Below, one piece after another: positions 51,247 through 60,950 of a stretch of DNA of 64,000 nt; the first letter of the stretch is position 1; every line of letters begins with the position of its first letter. The stretch comes from Candidatus Aminicenantota bacterium (GTDB lineage: Bacteria; Acidobacteriota; Aminicenantia; Aminicenantales; Aminicenantaceae): contig JAFGMO010000002.1 of NCBI GenBank assembly GCA_016927475.1, positions 1-64,000 of the forward strand, given 5' to 3'. A program made the position numbers and the translations under genes. The notes below the pieces were generated by a model. The model was given only the letters and a program-made list of their open reading frames with translations. It had not been told where the DNA came from and made no database searches.

Positions 51247-53241
51247 CTACCTGTACCCTCTCCTGTACACTGTCCTGTTGGTCGACGGCGGCCCTCCAAG
51301 CGCTCCGCCCCTTGTCGTCTCCACCACCAAAGAAGGCTCCCACGGGGTACCCATCCCAGGCTGTAACCACACCGTCTGGGTCACCTTGCTCGTGAGCCAG
51401 CGGCCGTCCTCAGGATCTTGGAACGGATAGAGGGTGGTGATAACCAACCGGTCTCCATCCCAGGCGGTAGTCGAGGTTGGGGCTGGGCCCGTGCGGCCCA
51501 TAGTCAAGGCATTCTCCGTCTCGGATCCATCCAGTGTGAAGCAATAGCGGACCAGGGGCTGGATTTCCCGTGGAACGAAAACGACACGTTCGATCTCCAG
51601 TTGATCCGAGGTGTGCTTGATAGAGATCTTGTTTCCCCAACCGCTTCCAAGGGTGGCAACCCGGCGGCGGGAGGACAGGCGGGTGAGAGGTGCTGAGCTG
51701 ACGACGGCAGTCGACCACGATCCTGAAAAGTTTGGATTCGGGAGCGCTTCTGAGCGAGGATCAAGAGCCCTGCGGTCCGTTCGCGCATAAGTCGCAACGG
51801 GGCTGCCTGAGCCTTTAGGCGGAGGCACGTATGGATCGTCGGTGCCGCCTGGTACCCGGGGGTGAACTTCTAGAGAGGTTTCGTAATCGGCCACGATTCC
51901 ATCCATTATGCTGATGACCCATGGATAGAAATCTTTCACATCGATCTCCTCCCTTGGATCGACACGAAGATCGAACAGCCTTACCAGGTTGTCTGGGTCA
52001 GGATCCGGCATTTCGGTCTGGAAGTGGTACCAGAGCTTCCAATCCCGCCATTTTACCGCCATGACATGACCCTCTCGAGCCAGGAAGATGACGCTATCCC
52101 GGCTGGAATGGACTTGCTTTCCCTCGAGGAACGGCAGCTGATTCACGCCGTCGATGATCCGGTCATCAGGTATGATCTCGGGTGCTCCGACCGCAGCTGC
52201 GATGGTAGGAAAGAGGTCGATCTCGTGCACCACGTCATTGGACACCTGGCCTGCCGGGATCCGTCCTGGCCACCGGATCAGACACGGAGCCCGAATTCCT
52301 CCTTCCATGGCGGAATTGTAGTACCCCCGCCATGGGCCTGCCGATCCCCGCCACGGCCGTCTCATTTCGGCGCCGTTGTCGGCGCACCAAATAACCATCG
52401 TGTTGTTCTCTATGTCCAATCGCTCGAGGGCCGCCAACACCAAGCACACATTGTGGTCCACAGCCGCCATGGCATCTCCTATGTCGCCGGCTCCCGTTGT
52501 GCCGGCAAAGTCCGGATGCGGCAATGTGGGGAAGTGGATTTGAGTCATGGGGTAGAAAAAGAAAAACGGCTTCCCCTCCTTCACGTTCCTCTCCATGAAA
52601 GCGATCCCGCGCTCGGCGGCTTCCCGGTCGATGGTACGCCGCGTCTCGAGGTTGTAGGGTTTCACTCGCCGGGAAGGCTCACCGGACTTCCCTTCCCATA
52701 TATAGGGAATGTCTGTCCTGGTGGAATCAAAGTTCTCGAAAGAAGTGAACTGAGCAGTGTGACTGGTGCCCGGAATGCCCCACCATTCATCGAACCCTTG
52801 ATGTATCGGTTCCCTCCGGCCTTCCCAGTCGTATCCGCCGACATGCCACTTCCCAAAGAGGGCCGTCGCGTAGCCGATAGACTGAAGGGCCTCGGCGATC
52901 GTCACCTCCCACAAGGTCATCCCCGCTGCGTATCCTTCACCCGTACGCACAGCATAGCGACCCGTGAGCAATGCGATGCGGGAAACGACACATGAATACT
53001 CCACGTTGAAGTTTGTGAACCGCATTCCCTCATCCGCGAGGCGGTCGATGTTCGGTGTGCGGACGCCGCGCGCTCCGCCATAAGAGCTCACCTCACCGAT
53101 TCCCAGATTATCCGGGAAAATGAGCACAATGTTGGGGCGAATTCGCCCGGACTGAACATGGTCCTTGTCCGAGGCGAAAGCCGACCATGTCAGGAGGATT
53201 ATAAAAAACAAAAAAATAGAGAAAAACACAATTTTTTTCAT
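51247..53241 (-). CDS. Arylsulfatase with C-terminal lipocalin-like extension
   Basis: 664 residues with a signal peptide (about 1-23, ending AFAS). Sulfatase core: metal site Asp44 in FPDNLG (the usual second Asp is Asn), the formylglycine motif at Cys84 in SCVVSRIALLTGR, GKWHVGG, and later FFYPMTQIHFP and CADNGAEM. The canonical Cys-x-Pro-Ser-Arg is Cys-Val-Val-Ser-Arg here. After about residue 500 a beta-rich domain begins (PNFSGSWS, then AWDGDRLVITT and VVETTRGG), resembling lipocalin-like domains of Acidobacteria. Start at 53241 with TTGGAGAA upstream. GC content is visibly higher than in neighbouring loci. Tail-to-tail with the cytochrome gene. Confidence 0.9.
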   Translation of the reverse strand: MKKIVFFSIFLFFIILLTWSAFASDKDHVQSGRIRPNIVLIFPDNLGIGEVSSYGGARGVRTPNIDRLADEGMRFTNFNVEYSCVVSRIALLTGRYAVRTGEGYAAGMTLWEVTIAEALQSIGYATALFGKWHVGGYDWEGRREPIHQGFDEWWGIPGTSHTAQFTSFENFDSTRTDIPYIWEGKSGEPSRRVKPYNLETRRTIDREAAERGIAFMERNVKEGKPFFFFYPMTQIHFPTLPHPDFAGTTGAGDIGDAMAAVDHNVCLVLAALERLDIENNTMVIWCADNGAEMRRPWRGSAGPWRGYYNSAMEGGIRAPCLIRWPGRIPAGQVSNDVVHEIDLFPTIAAAVGAPEIIPDDRIIDGVNQLPFLEGKQVHSSRDSVIFLAREGHVMAVKWRDWKLWYHFQTEMPDPDPDNLVRLFDLRVDPREEIDVKDFYPWVISIMDGIVADYETSLEVHPRVPGGTDDPYVPPPKGSGSPVATYARTDRRALDPRSEALPNPNFSGSWSTAVVSSAPLTRLSSRRRVATLGSGWGNKISIKHTSDQLEIERVVFVPREIQPLVRYCFTLDGSETENALTMGRTGPAPTSTTAWDGDRLVITTLYPFQDPEDGRWLTSKVTQTVWLQPGMGTPWEPSLVVETTRGGALGGPPSTNRTVYRRGYR

Positions 53242-53633
53242 GAAATTCTCCAAAATATATTCATTAATGTACATATGGAACACATACGGTTTGCATAACC
53301 TTTCGAGAGATCATGAGTTAAGACGTTGCTAATATAACCCATTTTGGTGCATGAATCCATTACATTGGAGACATTGCGGCGCGGACCGTCACATTGTATG
53401 TATGTAAAATCTGCAAAAGCGTAATGGGACTTCTTAAACTCCGGGAACTTGTTGAGATGCCGGCTGTAGAAGATGATTGTGTTGGGTCTTAGGTTCCTCA
53501 AGCCTCCTGGTTGACAAAAAGGCAGAAACCATCCCTTTTAAAGTAATGGTCATAAATGCCTCCTATATGGGGGCTCATGAACGGGTTGTGGATCCTTTAG
53601 GAGTGGATTTTTTGGTGAGAGTCTGAAAACAAT
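53242..53633. other. Gene-free stretch between sulfatase and tRNA
   Basis: About 390 bases holding the sulfatase promoter region. I see no ORF, integrase fragment or RNA. Confidence 0.5.
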
Positions 53634-53710
<77 letters not shown>

Positions 53711-53873
53711 ACCTGAAGAAAATGTATTATAGCAGAAATTTTTTCTTTGTCAAAGACAATACTTTTCTTGATAATCCACCCATTTTTAAGTTTTCTTTAG
53801 CATTATTTAAAAAGGGATTTATCATACCTGCCCCTAGGGGGAATGTTCCCAGCTCTAAAATTTTAAAATTTCC

Positions 53874-53902
53874 TTGACATGGCTCTATGTCAAAAATATA
53901 AT
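53874..53902 (+). promoter_or_regulatory. Consensus promoter with palindromic operator before nuoJ
   Basis: TTGACA (53874-53879), exactly 17 bp, TATAAT (53897-53902): a perfect sigma-70 promoter. TTGACAT (53874-53880) and ATGTCAA (53887-53893) form a perfect inverted repeat overlapping the -35 box and spacer. Predicted +1 is only about 6 nt before the nuoJ ATG at 53915. Confidence 0.8.
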
Positions 53903-53914
53903 TTGCCCTACAAA

Positions 53915-54412
53915 ATGCAGGAATTTTTGTTCTTTATTCTGGCCATCATCTGCGTGGGCGCAGTTCTGGCGATGATCCTTACAAAAAACCCTGCATACAG
54001 CGCCCTTTGGCTGGTTCTGGCTTTTCTCGGAATAGCCGGAATTTTCGGCCTTCTTGATGCGCCCTTTATCGCCGCCATCCAGATCATCATCTATGCCGGC
54101 GCGATTATGGTTCTTTTTATATTCGTCATCATGATGATCGATGTCCGCAAGGGGCTTTCCCCTGAAAAAAAGAAATGGACCCTATTTCTCTCAGGATTTT
54201 TGGGATTGGTCCTCCTTTTTGAGCTTATCACCGCCGCCACAGGCGTTTTCTCCCAATTGAAAACCGTAGGAACGGAAAATATCGGCTCTCCGGCCGGTCT
54301 GGGAAGGCTTCTTTTTACGGACTTTCTTTATCCCTTTGAGATAACATCGGTTTTGATCATTGCCGCCCTCGTCGGAGCCATAGTCCTGGCCAAAAAGAAA
54401 GAAAACGAATGA
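53915..54412 (+). CDS. nuoJ: NADH-quinone oxidoreductase subunit J
   Basis: 165 residues, five membrane segments. FFILAIICVGAVLAMILTKNPAYSAL and the conserved FIAAIQIIIYAGAIMVLFIFVIMM are diagnostic of NuoJ, which carries the pi-bulge helix at the junction of complex I. The ATG at 53915 is chosen because an in-frame ATG at 53879 is upstream of the predicted transcription start. There is no ribosome site, so the mRNA may be nearly leaderless. First gene of nuoJKLMN. Confidence 0.95.
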   Translation: MQEFLFFILAIICVGAVLAMILTKNPAYSALWLVLAFLGIAGIFGLLDAPFIAAIQIIIYAGAIMVLFIFVIMMIDVRKGLSPEKKKWTLFLSGFLGLVLLFELITAATGVFSQLKTVGTENIGSPAGLGRLLFTDFLYPFEITSVLIIAALVGAIVLAKKKENE

Positions 54413-54711
54413 TACCAACAAGCTATTTTATCGTTCTCAGCGCCCTTCTTTTCGTGCTGGGCATTGTCGCCTTTTTCGTCAAAAAGGACCTCATCACCCA
54501 GTTCCTGTCCATCGAAGTGATGCTCAACGCCGGAAACCTGGCCTTTATCGCTTTTGCCAAAGCCCATGGTCTCATCGAGGGGCAAATCATCGTTTTTTTC
54601 ATCATCACCGTCGCTGCGGCAGAGGCCGCTGTCGGCCTGGCCATCATCCTTCTTATATACAAGCAGAAAAAAACCATCAAATCGGAAGATGTCAATCTTA
54701 TGAAAGGCTAA
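54409..54711 (+). CDS. nuoK: NADH-quinone oxidoreductase subunit K
   Basis: 100 residues, three membrane helices. Conserved acidic residues in LSIEVMLNAGNLAF and AAAEAAVGLAI are the membrane glutamates of the proton path. It overlaps nuoJ by ATGA (54409-54412). Confidence 0.96.
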   Translation: MIPTSYFIVLSALLFVLGIVAFFVKKDLITQFLSIEVMLNAGNLAFIAFAKAHGLIEGQIIVFFIITVAAAEAAVGLAIILLIYKQKKTIKSEDVNLMKG

Positions 54712-54712
54712 A

Positions 54713-56611
54713 ATGACTGATCTATTCTGGCTCATTCCGTTTTTCCCTATTCTGAGCACCTTCATCCTGGCCGTTTTCGGAACCAAACTTCCTAAAAAAT
54801 ACATATCCTTACAGGCATGCTTTGCCGTTTTCGCCTCCTTCGCCGTTTCCCTTATTTCTTTCTTGGGTCTTCTTAAAACGGGCCCCGAACAGCTTCCCCT
54901 GCTCAAAACCCTCTTTTCATGGATCACCGCCGGAAAATTCCAGATCGCTTTTTCACTGCAGTTCGACTCCTTGACGGCTGTCATGACCCTCATCGTATCC
55001 GGCGTGGGATTCATCATCCATGTCTATTCCATTGGCTATATGGCTAAAGATAAAAGTTATGCCCGTTTTTTCACCTACATGAACCTTTTCACCTTCTCCA
55101 TGCTCATGTTGGTCATGTCTTCCAATCTGGTGTTGATGTTCGTCGGTTGGGAAGGCGTGGGACTCTGCTCCTATCTCCTTATCGGATTCTGGTATGAAAA
55201 ACATTCGGCATCCAATGCGGGAATGAAAGCCTTTATTGTCAACCGCATCGGTGACGCCGGTTTTCTGCTGGCCATTCTATTTCTTTTCGTCCATATCGGC
55301 AGCGTGGAATTTACGGCCATCAATCAGGCCATCTCCGGAAACATGATTACGGCCGGTTTCGCCACCTTGGTGGGCATCCTTCTTTTTGTCGGGGCCACGG
55401 GCAAATCCGCCCAGATTCCTCTCTATGTCTGGCTTCCCGACGCCATGGAGGGCCCCACCCCCGTAAGCGCCCTCATCCACGCGGCAACCATGGTCACGGC
55501 CGGTGTCTACATGGTGGCCCGCATGAACATGCTCTACAGCTTATCGACTACCGCCGGGAATATCGTCGCCTTGGTCGGCGCCCTGACTGCCGTATTCGCG
55601 GCTTCCATGGCTTTGACACAAAATGATATCAAGCGGGTTCTGGCCTATTCGACTATTTCGCAGTTGGGGTATATGTTCATCGGATGCGGTGTCGGCGCAT
55701 ATGCCGCCGGCATTTTCCACCTCTATACGCATGCCTTTTTTAAGAGCCTCCTCTTTCTTGCCGCCGGAAGCGTCATGCACGCCCTCTCCGGAGAACTTAA
55801 CATGCAGAAAATGGGAGGACTGAAAAAATACCTTCCGCGAACCTATTATCCCTTTCTGATCGGGGCCATCGCCATCGCCGGTATCCCCTTTCTTTCAGGC
55901 TTCTTCTCCAAGGACGCCATCCTGACCAGTGCCTACGCCCAGGGAAATTACCTTGTCTGGGCTTTGGGAATCCTCGGTGCCGTGATGACGGCCTTCTACA
56001 TGTTCCGCCTCATTTTTATGACATTTCACGGCAAGGAAAGGCTTGAGCCGGAAGCCAAAAAGCATCTTCATGAATCACCGCCGGTCATGACCCTTCCCCT
56101 GGCGGTCCTGGCCTTTTTTGCCGTCGTGGCGGGGTATGTCAGCCTGCCTGCCGTTTTCGGAAAAAATCTTGACTGGTTCGGCCGGTTCCTTGAACCCGTT
56201 ATTCACGGCCACGCCCACCACATAAGTTTAGGGATGGAGTGGCTTCTTATTTTTATTTCCGTTGCCGTAGCCGTGCTGGGAATTTTTATCGCTTATGTTT
56301 TTTATATAAGCAAAACTCATCTCCCTTCACAATTGGCTCAGAAATTTCCGTTTTTGTACCGTCTTCTTTTCAATAAATATTATGTCGATGAGGCCTACAA
56401 CGCTCTTTTTATCCAACCCGCGGTCAAGGGCTCCGAGTTGGTCTATAAACATTTCGATCTCAAAGTCATCGACGGGGCCGTAAACGGCGCCGGGAAATCC
56501 GCAAACGCCGTCGGAAAGCTGCTGAGTTTCCTGCAAACGGGATTTATCAAAGACTACGCTCTCATCTTTCTCGTGGGAGCCATTCTACTTCTAGGGTATC
56601 TGTTGTTTTAA
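54713..56611 (+). CDS. nuoL: NADH-quinone oxidoreductase subunit L
   Basis: 632 residues, Mrp-antiporter-type, about 16 helices. Conserved GWEGVGLCSYLLIGFWY, the key Lys in GATGKSAQIPLYVWLPDAMEG-type segment (about 227-247), HAATMVTAGVY, and the long C-terminal amphipathic helix region before the last TM. Distal proton pump of complex I. One base after the nuoK stop. Confidence 0.96.
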   Translation: MTDLFWLIPFFPILSTFILAVFGTKLPKKYISLQACFAVFASFAVSLISFLGLLKTGPEQLPLLKTLFSWITAGKFQIAFSLQFDSLTAVMTLIVSGVGFIIHVYSIGYMAKDKSYARFFTYMNLFTFSMLMLVMSSNLVLMFVGWEGVGLCSYLLIGFWYEKHSASNAGMKAFIVNRIGDAGFLLAILFLFVHIGSVEFTAINQAISGNMITAGFATLVGILLFVGATGKSAQIPLYVWLPDAMEGPTPVSALIHAATMVTAGVYMVARMNMLYSLSTTAGNIVALVGALTAVFAASMALTQNDIKRVLAYSTISQLGYMFIGCGVGAYAAGIFHLYTHAFFKSLLFLAAGSVMHALSGELNMQKMGGLKKYLPRTYYPFLIGAIAIAGIPFLSGFFSKDAILTSAYAQGNYLVWALGILGAVMTAFYMFRLIFMTFHGKERLEPEAKKHLHESPPVMTLPLAVLAFFAVVAGYVSLPAVFGKNLDWFGRFLEPVIHGHAHHISLGMEWLLIFISVAVAVLGIFIAYVFYISKTHLPSQLAQKFPFLYRLLFNKYYVDEAYNALFIQPAVKGSELVYKHFDLKVIDGAVNGAGKSANAVGKLLSFLQTGFIKDYALIFLVGAILLLGYLLF

Positions 56612-56612
56612 A

Positions 56613-58190
56613 ATGAATATACCACTATTGAGCTTTATCGTATTTTTTCCGCTGGCCGGAGCATTATTCCTCATCTTCGTCAACCGTGAAAATGAAAAGG
56701 TCATTCGTTCTTTGACCCTTATTTTCGCTTTGATCAACCTCGCCGCTTCCCTGTGGCTCTTCAGCGGTTTCGACGGCGGGACGCATGCGCTTCAGTTCGT
56801 CGAACGGCATGCATGGCTGGGAAAAGGGATCGAATACCATATCGGTGTGGACGGCATCAGCATTTTTCTTCTGCTTCTGACCACATTCCTTCTGCCCATC
56901 ACGATTCTCTCATCCTGGACCTATATCAAGGATAAGGTCAAGGAATACCACATTTTTATGCTTGTTCTCTCCAGCGGTATCCTCGGTGTTTTCGTTTCCA
57001 TGAATATGTTTCTTTTTTATGTCTTCTGGGAAGCCATGCTTATCCCGATGTATTTTCTTATTGGTATCTGGGGCGGGAAAAGGAAGATTTATGCCACTGT
57101 AAAATTCGTTCTGTTCACCATGATCGGCAGCCTGCTGATGCTGGTTGCCATCTTTTTTCTTTACAACCAATATTTTAAAGCCCAAGGTTTCCATTCCTTT
57201 TTCATTTTCGACCTCTATCAGCTTGTTCTTCCGACAAACGTACAGATCCCACTCTTTCTTGCTTTTGCCCTGGCCTTCGCCATTAAGGTTCCCTTGTTCC
57301 CCTTCCACACCTGGCTGCCTGACGCTCACGTGGAAGCTCCCACGGCGGGTTCCGTCATTCTGGCTGCTGTCCTGCTCAAGATGGGGGCCTACGGTTTTCT
57401 CCGATTCGCTATGCCCATGTTTCCGAATGCCCTCTCCAAATTTTTACCCTATCTGGCCATTCTAGCCTTGATAAGTATCATCTATGGAGGGCTTATGGCC
57501 CTCATTCAGAAGGACGTCAAATCACTGGTCGCCTATTCCAGTGTCAGCCATATGGGCCTCATCATGCTGGCCGTTTTCGCCCTCAACCTTGAAGCCATAG
57601 AGGGCGCCATTTACCAGATGCTCAACCACGGCTTGAGCACTGGTGCTCTCTTTCTCTGTGTGGGGATCCTTTATGAAAGAACCCACACGCGTCTCATTGA
57701 CGACTATGGAGGCGTCAGCAAACAGATGCCGGTTTTTTCGGCTTTTTTCCTCATCTGCATGCTGTCATCGGTCGGACTTCCCGGCTTGAACGGATTCGTT
57801 GGCGAAATCCTATGCCTGTTCGGCATTTTTCAAGCCAACAAGGTCCTGGCCATTTTGGGTGTATCGACCGTCATCCTGGCCGCCGCCTACCTCCTCTGGA
57901 TGTTTAAGCGGGTCATGCAAGGCCCCATCGTACATGAGAGAATCCGTTCTCTCAAAGACATGAACAAACGGGAAATTGTTTACCTGGTGCCCATCGTTTT
58001 GCTTATGTTTTTCATGGGCATCTACCCCAAGCCCTTTTTGAAAAAAATCGAGCCTTCGGTTTCACATCTTGTCAAAAGATTCGAGGAGAGGGTTCTTCTA
58101 ACCGATAAAACTCAAGGTTCGGATTATATCCTTCCCGAGGTAAAAAACGATCAGGATAATCCCCAGGAAAAGGAAGATCAAAACCCATGA
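56613..58190 (+). CDS. nuoM: NADH-quinone oxidoreductase subunit M
   Basis: 525 residues, about 14 helices. FYVFWEAMLIPMYFLIGIWGG with the conserved Glu, AIKVPLFPFHTWLPDAHVEA with the pump Lys, and MLNHGLSTGALFLCVG. Middle proton pump. The C-terminal tail of about 35 residues is charged and longer than usual. Confidence 0.96.
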   Translation: MNIPLLSFIVFFPLAGALFLIFVNRENEKVIRSLTLIFALINLAASLWLFSGFDGGTHALQFVERHAWLGKGIEYHIGVDGISIFLLLLTTFLLPITILSSWTYIKDKVKEYHIFMLVLSSGILGVFVSMNMFLFYVFWEAMLIPMYFLIGIWGGKRKIYATVKFVLFTMIGSLLMLVAIFFLYNQYFKAQGFHSFFIFDLYQLVLPTNVQIPLFLAFALAFAIKVPLFPFHTWLPDAHVEAPTAGSVILAAVLLKMGAYGFLRFAMPMFPNALSKFLPYLAILALISIIYGGLMALIQKDVKSLVAYSSVSHMGLIMLAVFALNLEAIEGAIYQMLNHGLSTGALFLCVGILYERTHTRLIDDYGGVSKQMPVFSAFFLICMLSSVGLPGLNGFVGEILCLFGIFQANKVLAILGVSTVILAAAYLLWMFKRVMQGPIVHERIRSLKDMNKREIVYLVPIVLLMFFMGIYPKPFLKKIEPSVSHLVKRFEERVLLTDKTQGSDYILPEVKNDQDNPQEKEDQNP

Positions 58191-59620
58191 ACAGCCTTTA
58201 TGCACTAGCTCCCCTATCCATCATTGTCCTGGCCTCCATCATCATTCTTCTTCTTGAGGTTTTTCTCAAAAAAGAAAATAAAAATTATTTGGGTTACATA
58301 TCCGTCTTTTTTCTGACAGCCTGTTTTATTTTTTGCTTTATGTCCTGGGGAAAAGATTATTCTTATTTTAACGGAAGCCTCCTCCTGGATAATTTCGCCC
58401 TCTTCTTTTTCATGATCCTGACCATCGGCACCCTCTTGATCATTCTCATGTCCCTCAACTACATCTCCCTAATGGACGCCAACCACGGCGAATTTTTCGC
58501 GCTGCTGCTTCTGGCCTTATCCGGTATGTTCATCATGATATCATCCACGGACTTCCTCGTCATTTTTCTTGGGTTGGAGGTTCTATCCATCTCCAGTTAT
58601 GCCCTGGCCGGATTGAAGAAAAAAGACGAACAATCCTCAGAAGCTTCAGTCAAATACTTTCTCCTTGGAAGTTTCGCTTCCGCCTTCCTTGTTTTCGGGC
58701 TCGCCTTTCTTTTCGGGGCTTTCAAGACGACGGATATTTTAGGCATCATCGACGGATTCAATAAACCTACGGAACTCGGCCTTCTGGCCATCTTCGGTTT
58801 GGGGATGGTCATCATCAGCTTCGCTTTTAAGATCGCCTTCGTTCCCTTTCATATGTGGACGCCCGATGTTTACCAGGGTTCGCCCACTCCCGTAACGGCC
58901 TTCTTTTCCGTCGGGCCGAAGGCCGTCGGTTTTGTTGTTCTTATCCGCATCCTCTATCCTTACTGGCATAGTCTTTTCGACTCCAACGTCCTGTTTACTA
59001 TTCTTTGGATCGTCAGCGCCCTGACCATGATCTTCGGAAACCTCATCGCCCTGCGCCAGACCAATGTCAAACGGATCCTGGCCTACTCCAGCATCGCTCA
59101 CGCCGGGTACATTTTAGTGGGTATTCTGGCCATGGACAACGCCAGCTGTGTTTTTTATCTCACCGTCTATCTTTTCATGAATATAGGGGCTTTCACCGCC
59201 ATCACTGCCATGACAAAAAAGGGAAAAGAATACGTCGAGCTCGAGGATTATGCGGGGGCCGGTTTCAACCACCCCTGGATAGGCGCCGCTTTTGCCGTAT
59301 TTCTTTTTTCTTTAGCCGGTTTTCCACCGTTGGGAGGATTCCTGGCCAAGTTTTATGTCTTCGCAGCCGCGGTTAAGGAAGGCCTCATTTCCCTGGTCGT
59401 TATCGGCATCCTGGCCAGCCTGGTTTCGGTCTATTATTATTTGCGGATTGTCGTGTTTATGTACATGCACCGTTCCGCCGGAAAGCTTGACATCCAGCAG
59501 GAAAATCCCGCGCTTCTCATCGTTCTCTTTCTCTGCCTTTACGGCGTTCTTCAGCTCGGCATCTTCCCCGGAAACATTCTTGTTTTCATCAGGGATGCTG
59601 TAGGTTCCCTGCCTTTTTGA
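58187..59620 (+). CDS. nuoN: NADH-quinone oxidoreductase subunit N
   Basis: 477 residues, about 14 helices. FLGLEVLSISSYALAG with the conserved Glu, AFKIAFVPFHMWTPDVYQG with Lys, SIAHAGYILVG. Third antiporter-like pump. Overlaps nuoM by ATGA (58187-58190). nuoA-I are not in the window; the operon ends here. Confidence 0.96.
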   Translation: MNSLYALAPLSIIVLASIIILLLEVFLKKENKNYLGYISVFFLTACFIFCFMSWGKDYSYFNGSLLLDNFALFFFMILTIGTLLIILMSLNYISLMDANHGEFFALLLLALSGMFIMISSTDFLVIFLGLEVLSISSYALAGLKKKDEQSSEASVKYFLLGSFASAFLVFGLAFLFGAFKTTDILGIIDGFNKPTELGLLAIFGLGMVIISFAFKIAFVPFHMWTPDVYQGSPTPVTAFFSVGPKAVGFVVLIRILYPYWHSLFDSNVLFTILWIVSALTMIFGNLIALRQTNVKRILAYSSIAHAGYILVGILAMDNASCVFYLTVYLFMNIGAFTAITAMTKKGKEYVELEDYAGAGFNHPWIGAAFAVFLFSLAGFPPLGGFLAKFYVFAAAVKEGLISLVVIGILASLVSVYYYLRIVVFMYMHRSAGKLDIQQENPALLIVLFLCLYGVLQLGIFPGNILVFIRDAVGSLPF

Positions 59621-59782
59621 TATAGCCGATTCACATCATAAATATTTTGTCTCCCCAAAAACGAACGGATATCACTGTATCAATCAATGCCAAAAAATAC
59701 CATCATGGGTAGTCTGGAAGAAAAAACTCGGCAGGCAAATCATCACAACCAAATGATGAATAAGGGGAATCAGGAGAATCAG

Positions 59783-60168
59783 CGGCTGGAGCAGGACGTA
59801 AGCCGAATTCTGTTCCCGGCTCGAAGCCGGGGGTGGTTATTTATCTAACCCCTTAATTGCTCAAGAGGATCAGCGACCTACCCGCCCCTAGGAAACGGGC
59901 CGTTTCAAATGGGGCCAATTTGGTCTTGCTCCGGATGGGGTTTACCATGCTTCCGGTGTCGCCACCGGAACGGTGAGCTCTTACCTCACCTTTTCACCCT
60001 TACCCGATAACCGGACAGCCTGTCCGGCACAGGCGGTATTTTTTCTGTGGCACTTTCCTCCGGTCGCCCGGAGTCGCTGTTAGCGACCATCCCGCCCTAT
60101 GGAGTTCGGACTTTCCTCCCCTTACTTCTTTTAAGAAGAAGGAGCAACCACCTCACCTACTCCAGCCG
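59783..60168 (-). ncRNA. rnpB: RNase P RNA (bacterial type A)
   Basis: About 386 nt. On the minus strand the 5' GGCTGGAGTAGG pairs with 3' CCTGCTCCAGCC (P1). The conserved core GAGGAAAGTCCGAACTCC (P4 5' strand) lies near 60120-60100, and ACAGAATTCGGCTTAC (P4 3' strand) near 59815. This is the catalytic RNA that matures tRNA 5' ends. The first 55-70 nt and about 70 nt upstream of it are repeated at 63650-63785 (see findings). Confidence 0.95.
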
Positions 60169-60240
60169 TGGTGATTTAAATCCAGTATGACTCGATTTTT
60201 TTATACAGCTTACTGAACGGGGTGTCAATAGCCCTGGAGG
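60101..60240. repeat. Direct repeat, left copy (rnpB 5' end plus HTH remnant)
   Basis: Aligns with 63650-63785 at about 80% by eye with two small gaps. The part beyond the rnpB 5' end, read on the minus strand, still encodes SRAIDTPFSKLYKKIESYWI and a stop, the Fis-type HTH end of an NtrC regulator. The homology stops at about 60241. Confidence 0.85.
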
Positions 60241-60284
60241 ATTCGATCCTTATAAACAAAGGGAAAACAAAGGTTTCCCTCAGA

Positions 60285-60944
60285 TCAGAATTTAAATTCC
60301 AGCTTACTGTCCTTTTGGGCCATCACTCGGGAATAATGTTCCTGAAAATTGAGCATATCCAGAAGGCTCTCCCCTTTTTCCATTTTTTTTAGGGTTATAC
60401 TTTCGGTTCGCTGGATTTTCTCAGCTAAAGGAAGCAGTTCGGTCATTTCATCACTTGAAGCAACGACAACTCCATCAGCGTCCCCTAGAAGGATATCTCC
60501 CGGGTGGATCGTAACGCCGCCACAAGATATGGGGATCTGGGTCTTGAATATTTTATCGGCACTTCCGGAAACTGGGAAAACCGACCGATAGTAAACGGGA
60601 AAATTCATCTTTTGAATGGTTTTTATATCCCGAATCACACCATCAATAATCATACCTGCCAGTCCTTTCCGGCAGGCCTCGGTGGTGAACATTTCTCCAG
60701 CTAAAGCTTTTCGTCCGCCTTGACCGTCAATAACCAACACTTCACCGGCAGCGGCATCCTGAAGAGCTTTAATAACGGTGAGAAAATCATCGCAGCATTG
60801 AACAGTATAAGCCCTGCCTACCAGTTTCAGGTCCGGACAGAGCGGCCGCATGCCCGGATCCAGGGCCCTTATTTTTTTTTGGGCATCGCATAAACATGTC
60901 GTATCAATCTTTAAAAGACGCTCTCTCATTTTTTTAAAATCCAT
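60285..60944 (-). CDS. RraA-like / HMG-CHA aldolase-family protein
   Basis: 219 residues of the RraA fold. The hallmark GEMFTTEACRKGLAGMIIDG and the following VIRD (Arg-Asp, the substrate/metal site of 4-hydroxy-4-methyl-2-oxoglutarate aldolases) are present, as is GDILLGDADGVVV. Both true RraA (RNase E inhibitor) and aldolases share this fold; the Arg-Asp pair favours an aldolase, substrate unproven. Start at 60944, with AAGGAAAA at proper distance; the ATG at 60950 is too close to it. It lies on the same strand as rnpB and next to the left direct repeat. Confidence 0.85.
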   Translation of the reverse strand: MDFKKMRERLLKIDTTCLCDAQKKIRALDPGMRPLCPDLKLVGRAYTVQCCDDFLTVIKALQDAAAGEVLVIDGQGGRKALAGEMFTTEACRKGLAGMIIDGVIRDIKTIQKMNFPVYYRSVFPVSGSADKIFKTQIPISCGGVTIHPGDILLGDADGVVVASSDEMTELLPLAEKIQRTESITLKKMEKGESLLDMLNFQEHYSRVMAQKDSKLEFKF

Positions 60945-60950
60945 GGTCAT

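Noticed and set aside
52024-52995. Long plus-strand reading frame (323 codons) opposite the sulfatase gene
   Set aside because: It is antisense to a well-supported sulfatase, lies in GC-rich DNA where long shadows are common, and its protein shows no domain pattern.
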